From assembly GCF_001431665.1 (NCBI RefSeq), contig NZ_LLXV01000022.1:1-49434 (forward strand): 49,434 nt of DNA, in the 5' to 3' direction. How positions within the stretch are numbered: position 1 is the first letter of the stretch; every line of letters starts with the position of its first letter. The stretch is from Stenotrophomonas beteli. GTDB taxonomy: Bacteria; Pseudomonadota; Gammaproteobacteria; Xanthomonadales; Xanthomonadaceae. Under the pieces are notes generated by a model. It did no database searches and was not told where the DNA came from. It worked only from the letters and a program-made list of their open reading frames with translations. The position numbers and the translations under genes were made by a program. Below, piece after piece: positions 38,246 through 46,266 of the stretch.

Positions 38246-38335
38246 ATGAACCGGATGCCGCTCCTGAAGTTTTTCACCCTGACCCGCGCAAGCGCGGAAC
38301 GGGCGTGTCTGCCTGGAGCCCCACGAGGCCGCTGA
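38246..38335 (+). CDS. 29-residue leader peptide ORF upstream of EF-G2
   Basis: ATG at 38246, TGA at 38333-38335. The peptide starts MNRMPLLKFFTLTRASAERA and ends in GAPRGR. It begins at the predicted transcription start, so it would be translated leaderless. Two perfect hairpins lie in or across it: CCGCGC-AA-GCGCGG at 38284-38297, and GGCCGC-TGAA-GCGGCC at 38327-38342 whose loop is the stop codon. No amino acid is strongly enriched (two Phe in a row, several Arg and Ala), so it is unlike amino-acid biosynthesis leaders. Expression is inferred only. Confidence 0.5.
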   Translation: MNRMPLLKFFTLTRASAERACLPGAPRGR

Positions 38336-38359
38336 AGCGGCCATCGCTGGACCTTCGAC

Positions 38360-38400
38360 AGAGCGCCCTCCGGGGCGCTCTTTTCGTTTCTGCTTTTTTT
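38360..38400 (+). terminator. Strong intrinsic terminator (candidate attenuator)
   Basis: GAGCGCCC, loop TCCG, GGGCGCTC, then TTTT and further T-runs to 38402. The 8-9 bp GC-rich stem comes 25 bases after the leader ORF stop and 150 bases before EF-G2. GAGCCCC at 38316-38322, inside the leader ORF, could pair with GGGGCGCTC of the descending arm (one bulge) as an antiterminator. Confidence 0.8.
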
Positions 38401-38406
38401 TTGTTG

Positions 38407-38434
38407 GTCGACTCTACCCAGTCGACTCTACCCA
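38407..38434 (+). repeat. 14 bp tandem duplication (half-SMAG)
   Basis: GTCGACTCTACCCA occurs twice in a row. The sequence looks like the right half of a SMAG element (CGACTCTAC). Confidence 0.75.
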
Positions 38435-38456
38435 GCACTGCGAAGGAGAACGTGCC

Positions 38457-38486
38457 ATGCACCAGATCGCCGAGACCGAACGCTAG
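38457..38486 (+). CDS. Second mini-ORF (9 residues) in the EF-G2 leader
   Basis: ATG at 38457 with AAGGAG at an ideal spacing of eight, encoding MHQIAETER and a TAG stop. The stop TAG begins a hairpin: arms 38486-38496 and 38509-38519, 11 bp with one G-T pair and a 12-base loop. This lies between the terminator and the EF-G2 ribosome site. A strong ribosome site for only nine codons suggests a regulatory uORF. Confidence 0.45.
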   Translation: MHQIAETER

Positions 38487-38549
38487 CCGCGCGCCCTGTC
38501 GCCAACCGGGGTGCGCGGCCCCTGGAGTTGGCTTTGCAGGAACCTCTTT

Positions 38550-40586
38550 ATGAACACCCAGACCCTTTCCCGCCGTCGCAACCTCGGCATCATTGCCCAC
38601 ATCGACGCCGGCAAAACCACGCTGACCGAACGCCTGCTGTGGAAAAGCGGCGAGATCCATCGTGTCGGCGAAGTGCACGACGGCAATGCGACCACCGACT
38701 TCTCGGCGATCGAGCGTGAGCGTGGCATCACCATCGGCGCGGCCGCCGTGCAGGCGCAATGGGCGCCGCGCGACCTGCCGCCGCATCGGCTGACCCTGAT
38801 CGATACCCCGGGCCACATCGACTTCGCCATCGAGGTCGAGCGTTCGCTGCGCGTGCTCGACGGCGCCGTGGCCGTGTTCTCGGCCGTGGATGGCGTGCAA
38901 CCGCAGTCCGAATCCGTGTGGCGCCAGGCGCGTCGCCATCGCGTGCCGCTGATCGCCTTCGTCAACAAGATGGACCGCGTCGGCGCGTCGTTCGAGCGCG
39001 TGCTGGAGCAGCTGCAGGACAAACTGCAGGCGCGGCCGTGGGCGCTGGGCGTGCCGCTGGGCAGCGAAAGCGGCTTCAACGGTTGGGTCGATCTGGTCGA
39101 TGAGCGCGTGCTGCAGTGGCAGGATGGTGCCGCAACCACGGCAACCCCGTGGGACGAAGCGGCGCGGGCCCAGTGGCAAGCCCAGCGCGATGCGCTGGTC
39201 GAGGCCGTGGCCGATCACGACGAACAACTGGCCGATGCCTGGCTGGAAGGTCGCGTGATCGATGCCGGGCAGCTGCGCGCGGCGATCCGCCGGGCGACGC
39301 TGGCAGGTGCGGGCGTGCCTGTGCTGGCCGGTGCTGCGTTCAAGGACAAGGGCATCGAGACGCTGCTGGACGCCGTGGTCGATTACCTGCCGTCGCCGCT
39401 GGATCGCCCTGCCGTCAGCGCCGAAAGCGATGAGGGCGAGGTCGTGCTGCCGCCGGATCCGGACGGTCCGCTGGCCGGCCTGCTGTTCAAGATCACCCAT
39501 CAGCAGCATGGCGCACTGAGCTTCGTGCGGCTGTACTCGGGCACCTTGAAGGTGGGCGACGCCGTGGCCAGTTCGCAGCATCCGCAGGGACGGCGTGTCA
39601 GCCGGCTGGTGCGGGTGCAGGCTGACCAGACCCACGACATCGAACAGGCCGTGGCTGGTGACATCGTCGCGGTGCTGGGCTGGAAGGATGCGGTCAGCGG
39701 TGAAACGCTGAGCGGCCGTGCGCAGCCGCTGCGCCTGGAGAACATCCAGGCACAGGCGCCGGTGCTGGCGTGGCGGCTGGAACCGGCGCGTGCGGCCGAC
39801 CTGATCCGGATGGCGCAGGGCTTGGCCAGCCTGGCCCAGGAAGATCCCTCGTTCCGCGTCGAAACCGATCGCGACACGGCGGAGACCCTGGTCTGGGGAA
39901 TGGGCGAGCTGCACCTTGAGGTGATGGTCGAACGCCTGCGCAGTGAATGGAAGGTGGACGTGGGCGTGGGTGCGCCGCGCGTGGCTTACCAGGAGACGCC
40001 GATGCGTGCGATGACCGGTGTCGTCGGGCGGCTGGTCAAGCAGACCGGCGGACAGGGCCAGTTCGCGCACGTGGTGCTGGATGTATCGCCGCGTGGGGAC
40101 GACCAGGTGGTGTTCAACGACCGCATCGTCGGTGGCGTGGTGCCGCGCAGCTTCATCGCGGCGGTGGAGAAGGGCGTGCGTGCTGCGCTGTCGGAAGGCC
40201 CGCAAGGGCATCCGGTGGTCGGCATCGAGGTCAGTCTTGTCGATGGCCAGACCCATGCCAAGGACTCCTCGGAGATGGCGTTCCATCGCGCAGGTGCCGA
40301 GGCGATCAAGGCGGCGCTGGCCGAGGGTGGTACGCAACTGCTGGAGCCGGTGATGGCGGTGACGGTGCATTCGCCGTCGGCGTCGGTGGGGGATGTGGTC
40401 GGCGACCTCAACCGCCGGCACGGCCGTGTCGCTCGTATCGATGACCAGGACGGTCGCGCTGAGGTCAGTGGTTTTGCACCATTGGCGCAGCTGGTGGGTT
40501 ACACCACGTCGCTGCGTTCGCTCAGCCAGGGGCGGGCGAGCAGTGAGGCGCACCTGCACGGCTACGAGCCGGTACGCGCGGCGTGA
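38550..40586 (+). CDS. Elongation factor G paralogue (EF-G2)
   Basis: A 678-residue translational GTPase with all EF-G domains. The G domain has NLGIIAHIDAGKTTLTERLL (P-loop), DTPGHIDF (G3) and NKMDR (G4). Domain IV and V segments follow (VAYQETPMRAMTGVVGRLVK, then GQGQFAHVVLDV). It resembles EF-G more than Tet(M), but stands alone, not in the rpsL-rpsG-fusA-tuf operon, so it is a second copy. Possible roles: ribosome recycling, stress-time translocation, or target protection. AGGAA lies seven bases before the ATG. The elaborate leader upstream suggests control by translation state. A terminator follows. Confidence 0.92.
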   Translation: MNTQTLSRRRNLGIIAHIDAGKTTLTERLLWKSGEIHRVGEVHDGNATTDFSAIERERGITIGAAAVQAQWAPRDLPPHRLTLIDTPGHIDFAIEVERSLRVLDGAVAVFSAVDGVQPQSESVWRQARRHRVPLIAFVNKMDRVGASFERVLEQLQDKLQARPWALGVPLGSESGFNGWVDLVDERVLQWQDGAATTATPWDEAARAQWQAQRDALVEAVADHDEQLADAWLEGRVIDAGQLRAAIRRATLAGAGVPVLAGAAFKDKGIETLLDAVVDYLPSPLDRPAVSAESDEGEVVLPPDPDGPLAGLLFKITHQQHGALSFVRLYSGTLKVGDAVASSQHPQGRRVSRLVRVQADQTHDIEQAVAGDIVAVLGWKDAVSGETLSGRAQPLRLENIQAQAPVLAWRLEPARAADLIRMAQGLASLAQEDPSFRVETDRDTAETLVWGMGELHLEVMVERLRSEWKVDVGVGAPRVAYQETPMRAMTGVVGRLVKQTGGQGQFAHVVLDVSPRGDDQVVFNDRIVGGVVPRSFIAAVEKGVRAALSEGPQGHPVVGIEVSLVDGQTHAKDSSEMAFHRAGAEAIKAALAEGGTQLLEPVMAVTVHSPSASVGDVVGDLNRRHGRVARIDDQDGRAEVSGFAPLAQLVGYTTSLRSLSQGRASSEAHLHGYEPVRAA

Positions 40587-40595
40587 GGAAGGTGA

Positions 40596-40622
40596 GGGGA
40601 GCCCGTTCGCGGGCTCCCTTTC
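40596..40622 (+). terminator. Intrinsic terminator of EF-G2
   Basis: GGGAGCCCG, TTCG-type loop, CGGGCTCCC, then TTTCTT, ten bases after the stop codon. Confidence 0.88.
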
Positions 40623-40762
40623 TTGTGGGTCCGGGGGATGCGGCCTGTGGCCTGGAGTTTTTGCATTGCGTCGCAACAAAACTGCAGAAAAAGCTGGATT
40701 AAAGTGATGCCTCACGATAAATTGCGCACCCCCCGTTGCTCGCCGCCGCCCGCACCCTGCCC

Positions 40763-41035
40763 ATGCGTGATGACAAAGACCCCGGAACCCTTGAGCTGAC
40801 CCTGCCGCGCAAGCGCGGTCGTCCGCCCAAGTTCGGGTACGCGATGAGTGATGCGCAGCGGGCCGCGCGCTACCGTGCGCGCAGGGCCGGGCAGGCCAAT
40901 CACGCCGACGTGCGGTCGTGCAGCGACATGGTGTTGCTGGACAAGATTCGTGCGGCCGTCAGTGCCCGTGACACCGAGCTGGCCGGTTTCCTGGTCCATG
41001 TGCTGTGGCAGCGCTATCCCCTGCAGCTGAAATAG
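40763..41035 (+). CDS. Small basic protein with an AT-hook-like motif
   Basis: A 90-residue protein with RKRGRPPKFG near the N-terminus, the RGRP core of AT-hooks, which bind the minor groove of AT-rich DNA. A basic segment follows (SDAQRAARYRARRAGQ). The C-terminal half is predicted helical and ends WQRYPLQLK. The frame also allows a start at 40736; no ribosome site helps choose. The gene seems real from codon use. A DNA-binding role is inference from the motif only. Confidence 0.6.
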   Translation: MRDDKDPGTLELTLPRKRGRPPKFGYAMSDAQRAARYRARRAGQANHADVRSCSDMVLLDKIRAAVSARDTELAGFLVHVLWQRYPLQLK

Positions 41036-41145
41036 TGCGCCGGTGGGGTGGCCGTTGTCATCGTGCTTGTTGATAATGCGGGATTCAGGTTGTTCCCGCT
41101 GGCGTGCCCGGGATGGCAGGCGCGCATGATCGAACGGTTCCCAAG

Positions 41146-41901
41146 ATGACCACCACCAGCGACACCACCACCGAAGCGGCGCCGAGCGGCGCACCCCTGT
41201 TCTATTCCCGTCCGGTGCCGCTGCAGGCCGATCTCCATGCCGACCTGCGCATCCTGCCGGGCCGTCTCGAGTTCGCCGCCGGCAACAACGCCATTCCGCT
41301 GGTGCTGGGCGAGTTCGCGCTGGCCCTGCATCACTTCCCGATCCTGTTCGCCGGCCCGGGCGCGGTTCCGATGGCCGCCGTGGGCGTGTCCGACCAGAAC
41401 CTGTTCATCAAGGATGGCCTGTGGGAAGACGAGACCTACATCCCGGCCTACCTGCGCCGCCATCCCTTCATCTTCATCGATACCGGCGCGGACAATGACT
41501 TCCTGCTGGGCATCGACGAAGACAGCCCGCGCGTGGTGAAGGGTGGCGAGGAAGGCCAGCCGCTGTTCGCCGACGGCAAGGCCACCGAAATGGTGCAGCA
41601 GGCGCTGGAATTCTGCGGCCAGTTCACCCGTGAACACGAGCAGACCCTGGCCTTCTCCAAGGCCCTGGTCGACAACGGCCTGCTGGTCGAGCGTAACGCC
41701 ACCGTGCGCACTCCAGATGGCCGTGAGTTCAACCTCAATGGCTTCCTGGTGGTGGACGTCGAGAAGTTGGTCGCGCTGCCGGAAGCGACCGTGGTCGAGT
41801 GGCACCGCAGCGGCTGGCTGGCGCTGATCCACCAGCACCTGATGTCGCTGGGTCGCTTCAACGACCTGACCCGCCGCCAGATCGAGCGCCTGGCAGCCTG
41901 A
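41146..41901 (+). CDS. SapC family protein
   Basis: A 251-residue protein of the SapC type, with YSRPVPLQADLHADLRI near the start, IPLVLGEFALALHHFPILFA, then VGVSDQNLFIKDGLWEDETY, and YIPAYLRRHPFIF. The C-terminus has FNLNGFLVVDVEKL. The name comes from an S-layer/secretion context in Campylobacter, but proteobacterial members usually lie near TonB receptors and tryptophan-halogenase-like genes; function is unproven. The ATG at 41146 is preferred over one at 41104. It is convergent with the hybrid kinase gene, with no gap. Confidence 0.85.
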   Translation: MTTTSDTTTEAAPSGAPLFYSRPVPLQADLHADLRILPGRLEFAAGNNAIPLVLGEFALALHHFPILFAGPGAVPMAAVGVSDQNLFIKDGLWEDETYIPAYLRRHPFIFIDTGADNDFLLGIDEDSPRVVKGGEEGQPLFADGKATEMVQQALEFCGQFTREHEQTLAFSKALVDNGLLVERNATVRTPDGREFNLNGFLVVDVEKLVALPEATVVEWHRSGWLALIHQHLMSLGRFNDLTRRQIERLAA

Positions 41902-44226
41902 TCAGGGCGATGGCAGGGCGTCCGCAGTGCGGGCGCCGTGCCAGCCCCGCAGGTGCTCAAGCAGGTGCAGGGCTGCCTCCCAGTCCGGCGCGGCACGCTG
42001 CCCCAGATCCCACAGTGCGGCCGCCAGTGCGGCCTGCTCGTGGGCGCCCAGCATCTGCAAGGTCCCCTGAAGTCGATGTGCATGGTGGCGCAGAGTGTCT
42101 GCGTTGCGGTCTCGCAGGCAACCCTCGATGTTCGCCAGTTCGTTGCCGATGTCGCTCAGATAGGCGGCCAGCAGGCTGTCGGTTGCGATGGTTGCTTCGG
42201 CGGGTGCAGCCCCCGCCGGTGCGTGCAGCTGCAGTGCCTGCAACAGCTGCGCGGGCCGCAGCGGCTTGGTCAGTACTGCATCGAATCCTGACGCCCTGCA
42301 GCGTTCAAGGTGCCTGCGTCCGGTGCGCGCAGACAAGGCGATCAGTCGCAAGGGCGTGCCCGATTGCCGTCGCAGTTCACGCGCCAGTGCATGGCCATCC
42401 ATGCCGCGAAGCCCGATATCAAGCAGCATCACCGTGCGAGGGTTTCGCGCCTGTTCGGCCAGTGCTGCGGCAGCGTCAGCCACCGCGCACACATCAGCCC
42501 CCAGCTGTCGCAGTTGTTCGGCAACGACGCGCCGGTTCAGTGCATGATCTTCGGCCAGCAACAGGGCCATCCCCGCCAGCGGAGCTGCCAGGGCGCGAGC
42601 CGGTGCAGGGTCAGTGGCCGCCCGGGTTGCGCGTACCGGCAGGCGCAGGATGAATCGACTGCCTCTGCCAAGCACGCTGTGCACGGTCAGTTCGCCTCCC
42701 ATCGCGCGGGCCAGCTCGCGGCAGATGGCCAGCCCCAGCCCGCTGCCGCCACGCTGCTTGCCGCCTGCGCCCTGCTGGAAGGGCTGGAACAGCGCTTCCA
42801 GCGTCTCAGGCGCGATGCCGATCCCGCTGTCGATCACTTCCAGTAGCAGTTCGCGCGGTCGCGCGGGCGGCACCAGATCCAGGCGAAGCTCGACGCTGCC
42901 AGCGTCACTGAACTTCACGGCATTGATCAGCAGGTTGCTGGTGATCTGGCGCAGCGCATCCGGGTCGACCAGCACGTTGGGGGAGGGGGGTGCTGGTGCA
43001 GCGAAGTCCAGCCGCAGCCCCTTGCGGCGAGCCTGTGGGTCAACGGCATCCAGCACCTGCTGGCACAGCTGTGTCACATCGCAGGGCCGGGGGCGGGGCG
43101 TGAACGCGCCGGCAGCCAGCCGCGAGAAGTCCAGTGCCCTATTCAGCAGCCCGCTAAGGGACTGGCCGGCGGCCTTGGCAACACCCAACAACTCACCTTG
43201 TCCCCGGCGCAACGGTGACTGTGCCAGCAGCTCGATCGCGCTGAGCATGGCCTGGGCTGCATTGCGCATTTCGTGGTTGAACATGCCCGCCGCACGCGCG
43301 ACGAGCCGGTCGCGGCCTGAGCGCAGGCGCCATAACAATAGTGCGGCGGCCAGTAGAGGGACCAGCGCTACCCAGGCAAGCGCTGGCGGTTGCCGCGCCC
43401 AGCGCAACGCTTCGCCAAAAGGGGCGGGCAACGCCTGCTCTGCCCACAGGTGCAGCAGGCTGGCGTGCTCGTCCAGCGTGATCTCACGCACCGCCTTGTC
43501 GATCCGTCGCAGCAGGGCTTCGTTCTGGTGACGGACGAGCAGATGCAGGTCGGAGGAAAAGTCACTCTGAAGCGCCTGCAGTTGCAGTCTGCCCTTGAAG
43601 TAACGTCGGGCCATCGGCCGCAGCGTGCTTTCCAGGCCGATGGCGACGTCGGCGAGGCCCGCTACAACGGCGGCCAGGGTGGCGTGCCGATCCGGGAAAT
43701 GGTGCAGGTGAATCTGTGGATGATGTGCTGCCAGCCAGCCGGCAAAGGGCCCGCCCTGGACCACCGCGATCGTCCGCCCGTGCAGTTCGCGCACGTCGCG
43801 TGGCAGCCGCGTACCCGCACGTGCGGCCAGCAGAGTGGCGCCGCCGGGGAATGCGCCGGACGCGATCAGGTCAGGGCAGGGGAGCGCGCGGTGCCGAACA
43901 CCGCCGAACACCATCACCAGTTCAGCCTCGTTCCGGCAGACGGCACGGATCGAGGCCTCGATACTGGGGTAGGGAATCTCTTCAAACACCAGGTGGGTAC
44001 GTCGGGACACAAGCTCCGCATAGCCGTGGGCGAGGGTTGCCGGAGACCTCCAGTCAGCCAGGGTGGCCGGCATTGGGTGCAGGGACGGCGGTACGGCCAC
44101 CCGGACATGGCCGTTCGGATGCCAGTGCTGCAGCGTGGCATCGTCGGCGGCCGCGCCGGGCAACAGAAGCAATGCCAGCAGAAGCGGAATCAGCGCAAGC
44201 TGGCGTGGTGCGCCGCCGCGTCTCAC
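41902..44226 (-). CDS. BvgS/EvgS-like hybrid sensor kinase
   Basis: The 774 residues comprise a signal peptide (LALIPLLLALLLLPGAAA), a periplasmic solute-binding (SBP_bac_3, venus flytrap) domain at about 35-270, one membrane helix at about 283-300, HisKA with phospho-acceptor H318 in MFNHEMRNAAQA, HATPase with NLLINAVKFS and GSGLGLAICREL, a receiver domain (LLAEDHALNRRVV, Asp in VMLLDIGLRGMDG) and an HPt domain with HHAHRLQGTLQ. This is the full phosphorelay set of unorthodox kinases such as BvgS. Its ATG overlaps the stop of the LuxR-type regulator by four bases, so they are partners. The ligand is unknown. Confidence 0.93.
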   Translation of the reverse strand: MRRGGAPRQLALIPLLLALLLLPGAAADDATLQHWHPNGHVRVAVPPSLHPMPATLADWRSPATLAHGYAELVSRRTHLVFEEIPYPSIEASIRAVCRNEAELVMVFGGVRHRALPCPDLIASGAFPGGATLLAARAGTRLPRDVRELHGRTIAVVQGGPFAGWLAAHHPQIHLHHFPDRHATLAAVVAGLADVAIGLESTLRPMARRYFKGRLQLQALQSDFSSDLHLLVRHQNEALLRRIDKAVREITLDEHASLLHLWAEQALPAPFGEALRWARQPPALAWVALVPLLAAALLLWRLRSGRDRLVARAAGMFNHEMRNAAQAMLSAIELLAQSPLRRGQGELLGVAKAAGQSLSGLLNRALDFSRLAAGAFTPRPRPCDVTQLCQQVLDAVDPQARRKGLRLDFAAPAPPSPNVLVDPDALRQITSNLLINAVKFSDAGSVELRLDLVPPARPRELLLEVIDSGIGIAPETLEALFQPFQQGAGGKQRGGSGLGLAICRELARAMGGELTVHSVLGRGSRFILRLPVRATRAATDPAPARALAAPLAGMALLLAEDHALNRRVVAEQLRQLGADVCAVADAAAALAEQARNPRTVMLLDIGLRGMDGHALARELRRQSGTPLRLIALSARTGRRHLERCRASGFDAVLTKPLRPAQLLQALQLHAPAGAAPAEATIATDSLLAAYLSDIGNELANIEGCLRDRNADTLRHHAHRLQGTLQMLGAHEQAALAAALWDLGQRAAPDWEAALHLLEHLRGWHGARTADALPSP

Positions 44227-44852
44227 CGCGGTTCCAGCAGTCGATCACGCATGGCATAGACTTCGATGTCGCTGCGCAGCCCAAGCTTGCGCAGCGCGGC
44301 GATCTTCTGCGTACTGACGGTCTTGATGCTGCGATGGCGGCGCAATGCGATCTCGGACAGGGTGAATCCCTCCAGCAGCATGTCCAGGACTTCCCGCTCG
44401 CTCCGGCTGAGTTCGTCATGCCCCATGGCCAAGGTGAAATCCGGCGGAACGCGGGTCAAACCCTGTGCAACGCGCATGATCGCGTCGGAAAGGGCGTGCA
44501 GTGGCTCGGCCTTGCTGACGAAGCCACTCAGCCCGGTGCCGATCAGGTGATTGATATTGGTGGTGGGCAGGTGCGTGGCAAATGCCAGCAGCGGCAGGCG
44601 AGGGAACCCATCGCGCAGTAGCGCCACCAGGCTGGTACCGTCGCGGTCGCCCGGGGCCAGGGTCAGGTCGATGATGGCGACATCGACCCGGGCGCAACGG
44701 AGGGTGTCGATGAGATCGTCGCTGTGAGCGTGGCTGGCGACGATGGCGAAGCGGCGATCGCCGGCAAGATGAAGCGCAGTGCCGCGGCGGACGATTTCGT
44801 GGTCATCCAGGAGCGCCAGTTGCAAGGGGCGCGGTGCAGGAAATCCATTCAT
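44223..44852 (-). CDS. LuxR/NarL-type response regulator
   Basis: A 209-residue regulator. The receiver domain (about 10-125) has LLDDHEIVRRG, phospho-acceptor D62 in VAIIDLTLAP and FVSKAEP with the conserved lysine. The LuxR-type helix-turn-helix is at about 143-205 (LSRSEREVLDMLLEGFTLSE, then IALRRHRSIKTVSTQKIAAL). The layout is BvgA/EvgA-like and it is coupled to the hybrid kinase gene. The targets are unknown; the palindrome at 44918-44936 upstream is a possible site. Confidence 0.93.
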   Translation of the reverse strand: MNGFPAPRPLQLALLDDHEIVRRGTALHLAGDRRFAIVASHAHSDDLIDTLRCARVDVAIIDLTLAPGDRDGTSLVALLRDGFPRLPLLAFATHLPTTNINHLIGTGLSGFVSKAEPLHALSDAIMRVAQGLTRVPPDFTLAMGHDELSRSEREVLDMLLEGFTLSEIALRRHRSIKTVSTQKIAALRKLGLRSDIEVYAMRDRLLEPR

Positions 44853-44917
44853 GCGCAGGAGGTGATCGGCGCCCGCAGGCGTGGCGATTATTCTGGCGCT
44901 GCTGACGCGTCGAACAT

Positions 44918-44936
44918 CAAAAACCCTGGGTTTTTG
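44918..44936. promoter_or_regulatory. Perfect 9-1-9 palindrome upstream of the response regulator
   Basis: CAAAAACCC, T, GGGTTTTTG. It lies 66 bases upstream of the regulator ATG and about 200 bases before the HEPN-like gene on the other strand. It may be an operator for the LuxR-type regulator or an old terminator. The rest of 44853-45137 shows no gene; it is AT-richer than its left neighbour. Confidence 0.55.
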
Positions 44937-45137
44937 CGACTATTCCTATAAATCGATTGCTCGTGGGTATTGCGCGTCGCGGTTCCGATCTGTCGCATCA
45001 ATTGCGTCCCTCGGCTCAAGACGCTGTGCAGCCACTGCGCAGGGAGCGCGCATCTCGCTGGTTGCGGCCCCGAGCGCTCAAGATTGGATCGCGGAGGCCG
45101 ATACAGGTTCCTTCAGACACCGGATGTCAGAGCGCGC

Positions 45138-46184
45138 ATGCCGCAGAAAACAAGGCTGGAAATCCTCGCAGAGATGGTCACGGGCTATTCGTCTGCCCGG
45201 CATGAAAAGCAGATGCTGCCGATTGGTCATCCGCGATTTGCATGGCATGCACGCTTCCGGAGGCTGAGCCCGTCGTCATGGGCGATCCCGGAGGATATTC
45301 CGTACGTTGCCGCCACCAGTCTTCTGGATGCCTATTGGCAACTGCCGCGAAGGCCGGATCTTGCCTTCAATTCGCTCTGGTCAGCCACCAACAGTTCGTA
45401 CAACGACCTGTTCCTGGCGAGCCCGCAAAACGCTGCTTCAGCCAAACTGACGGACAAGATGTCCATCGACTTCTCCCTGAAGGAAATAGCGGCGCGGCTG
45501 AATCTGATGGTGCCGACCTCATCGCCTGCGATGGCGCCTGCGCAGGGCATCTCGATCCGGGATCTGATCAAGATGTACCTGAAGAATGCGCACGACAGAA
45601 ATTTTCATTTCGTTGCGCAGTACATCCTTCGCGGCATTGCGGTTGAGGAGCACAACGCGAACAAGGTGCCGCCCAAGGCGGCTATCAGGGACATCCTTGT
45701 TCCCGCGTCGTACCTGTCGTTCAAGAAGGAGTTCGGCAGCATCCACGCCAAGATCAAGGCCTCACTGGGTGGAAAGTACGCCACTCTGTGCACGATCACG
45801 GAGTCGGCCTGTGGCACGGAAATCAACTTCGGAATCCAGGACAGCAAGAAGGCAAGGGGGATTGTCCACCAGGCCAGCCTTCTGCTCCGGCAGGAGGCGT
45901 TGAATCCCAGCATGACGAATGGCGGTGTGGCAGGAACCTTCAGCAGCGACCAGCATTGGTTGTCGTTCGTGGTTCGGCCGCTTCTCTACGCCAGCCGCAA
46001 CAATGCGGCACACGGGAACGTCGCTTCTCGACTGAACAGCCTTTCGGCCTCTGCCAACTCGGTCACGGCTGCTACCTGGACGTTCCTGTTCTGTTATCTG
46101 TATTTTTCGTTGATTCTTCTTTGCCAGGCAAAGATCACGCTGGCTGACCTTGAGCCCTTGTACGAGAACGCTGATCTCGTTTAG
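45138..46184 (+). CDS. Putative HEPN-domain protein (candidate RNase/defence)
   Basis: A 348-residue protein of lower GC than its neighbours. Its C-terminal third has RPLLYASRNNAAHGNVASRL with R287-N-x3-H292, the R-polar-x3-H motif of HEPN RNases, followed by a hydrophobic helix (WTFLFCYLYFSLILLCQ). The N-terminal part has RRPDLAFNSLWSATNSSYND, which resembles the first helices of Apea-type HEPN proteins. Many HEPN proteins cut RNA in abortive infection or toxin-antitoxin systems. No cognate antitoxin was found. The ATG at 45138 is the chosen start; the frame is open to 44970 but that part does not look coding. Confidence 0.6.
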   Translation: MPQKTRLEILAEMVTGYSSARHEKQMLPIGHPRFAWHARFRRLSPSSWAIPEDIPYVAATSLLDAYWQLPRRPDLAFNSLWSATNSSYNDLFLASPQNAASAKLTDKMSIDFSLKEIAARLNLMVPTSSPAMAPAQGISIRDLIKMYLKNAHDRNFHFVAQYILRGIAVEEHNANKVPPKAAIRDILVPASYLSFKKEFGSIHAKIKASLGGKYATLCTITESACGTEINFGIQDSKKARGIVHQASLLLRQEALNPSMTNGGVAGTFSSDQHWLSFVVRPLLYASRNNAAHGNVASRLNSLSASANSVTAATWTFLFCYLYFSLILLCQAKITLADLEPLYENADLV

Positions 46185-46266
46185 TGGCAGGTGCGCTGAA
46201 TGGGCGCCAGGCTGCATTCTGGTAGTGTCCGTGCCGACGATCACGCCAGATTTCAGCGGGAGTGGC

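Noticed and set aside
38305..38553. 82-codon frame in the EF-G2 leader
   Set aside because: It runs straight through the terminator hairpin and its T-runs and lacks a ribosome site; the two mini-ORFs fit the signals better.
38274..40715. 813-codon minus frame across EF-G2
   Set aside because: Antisense shadow of EF-G2; translation rich in His, Arg and Gln with no motif.
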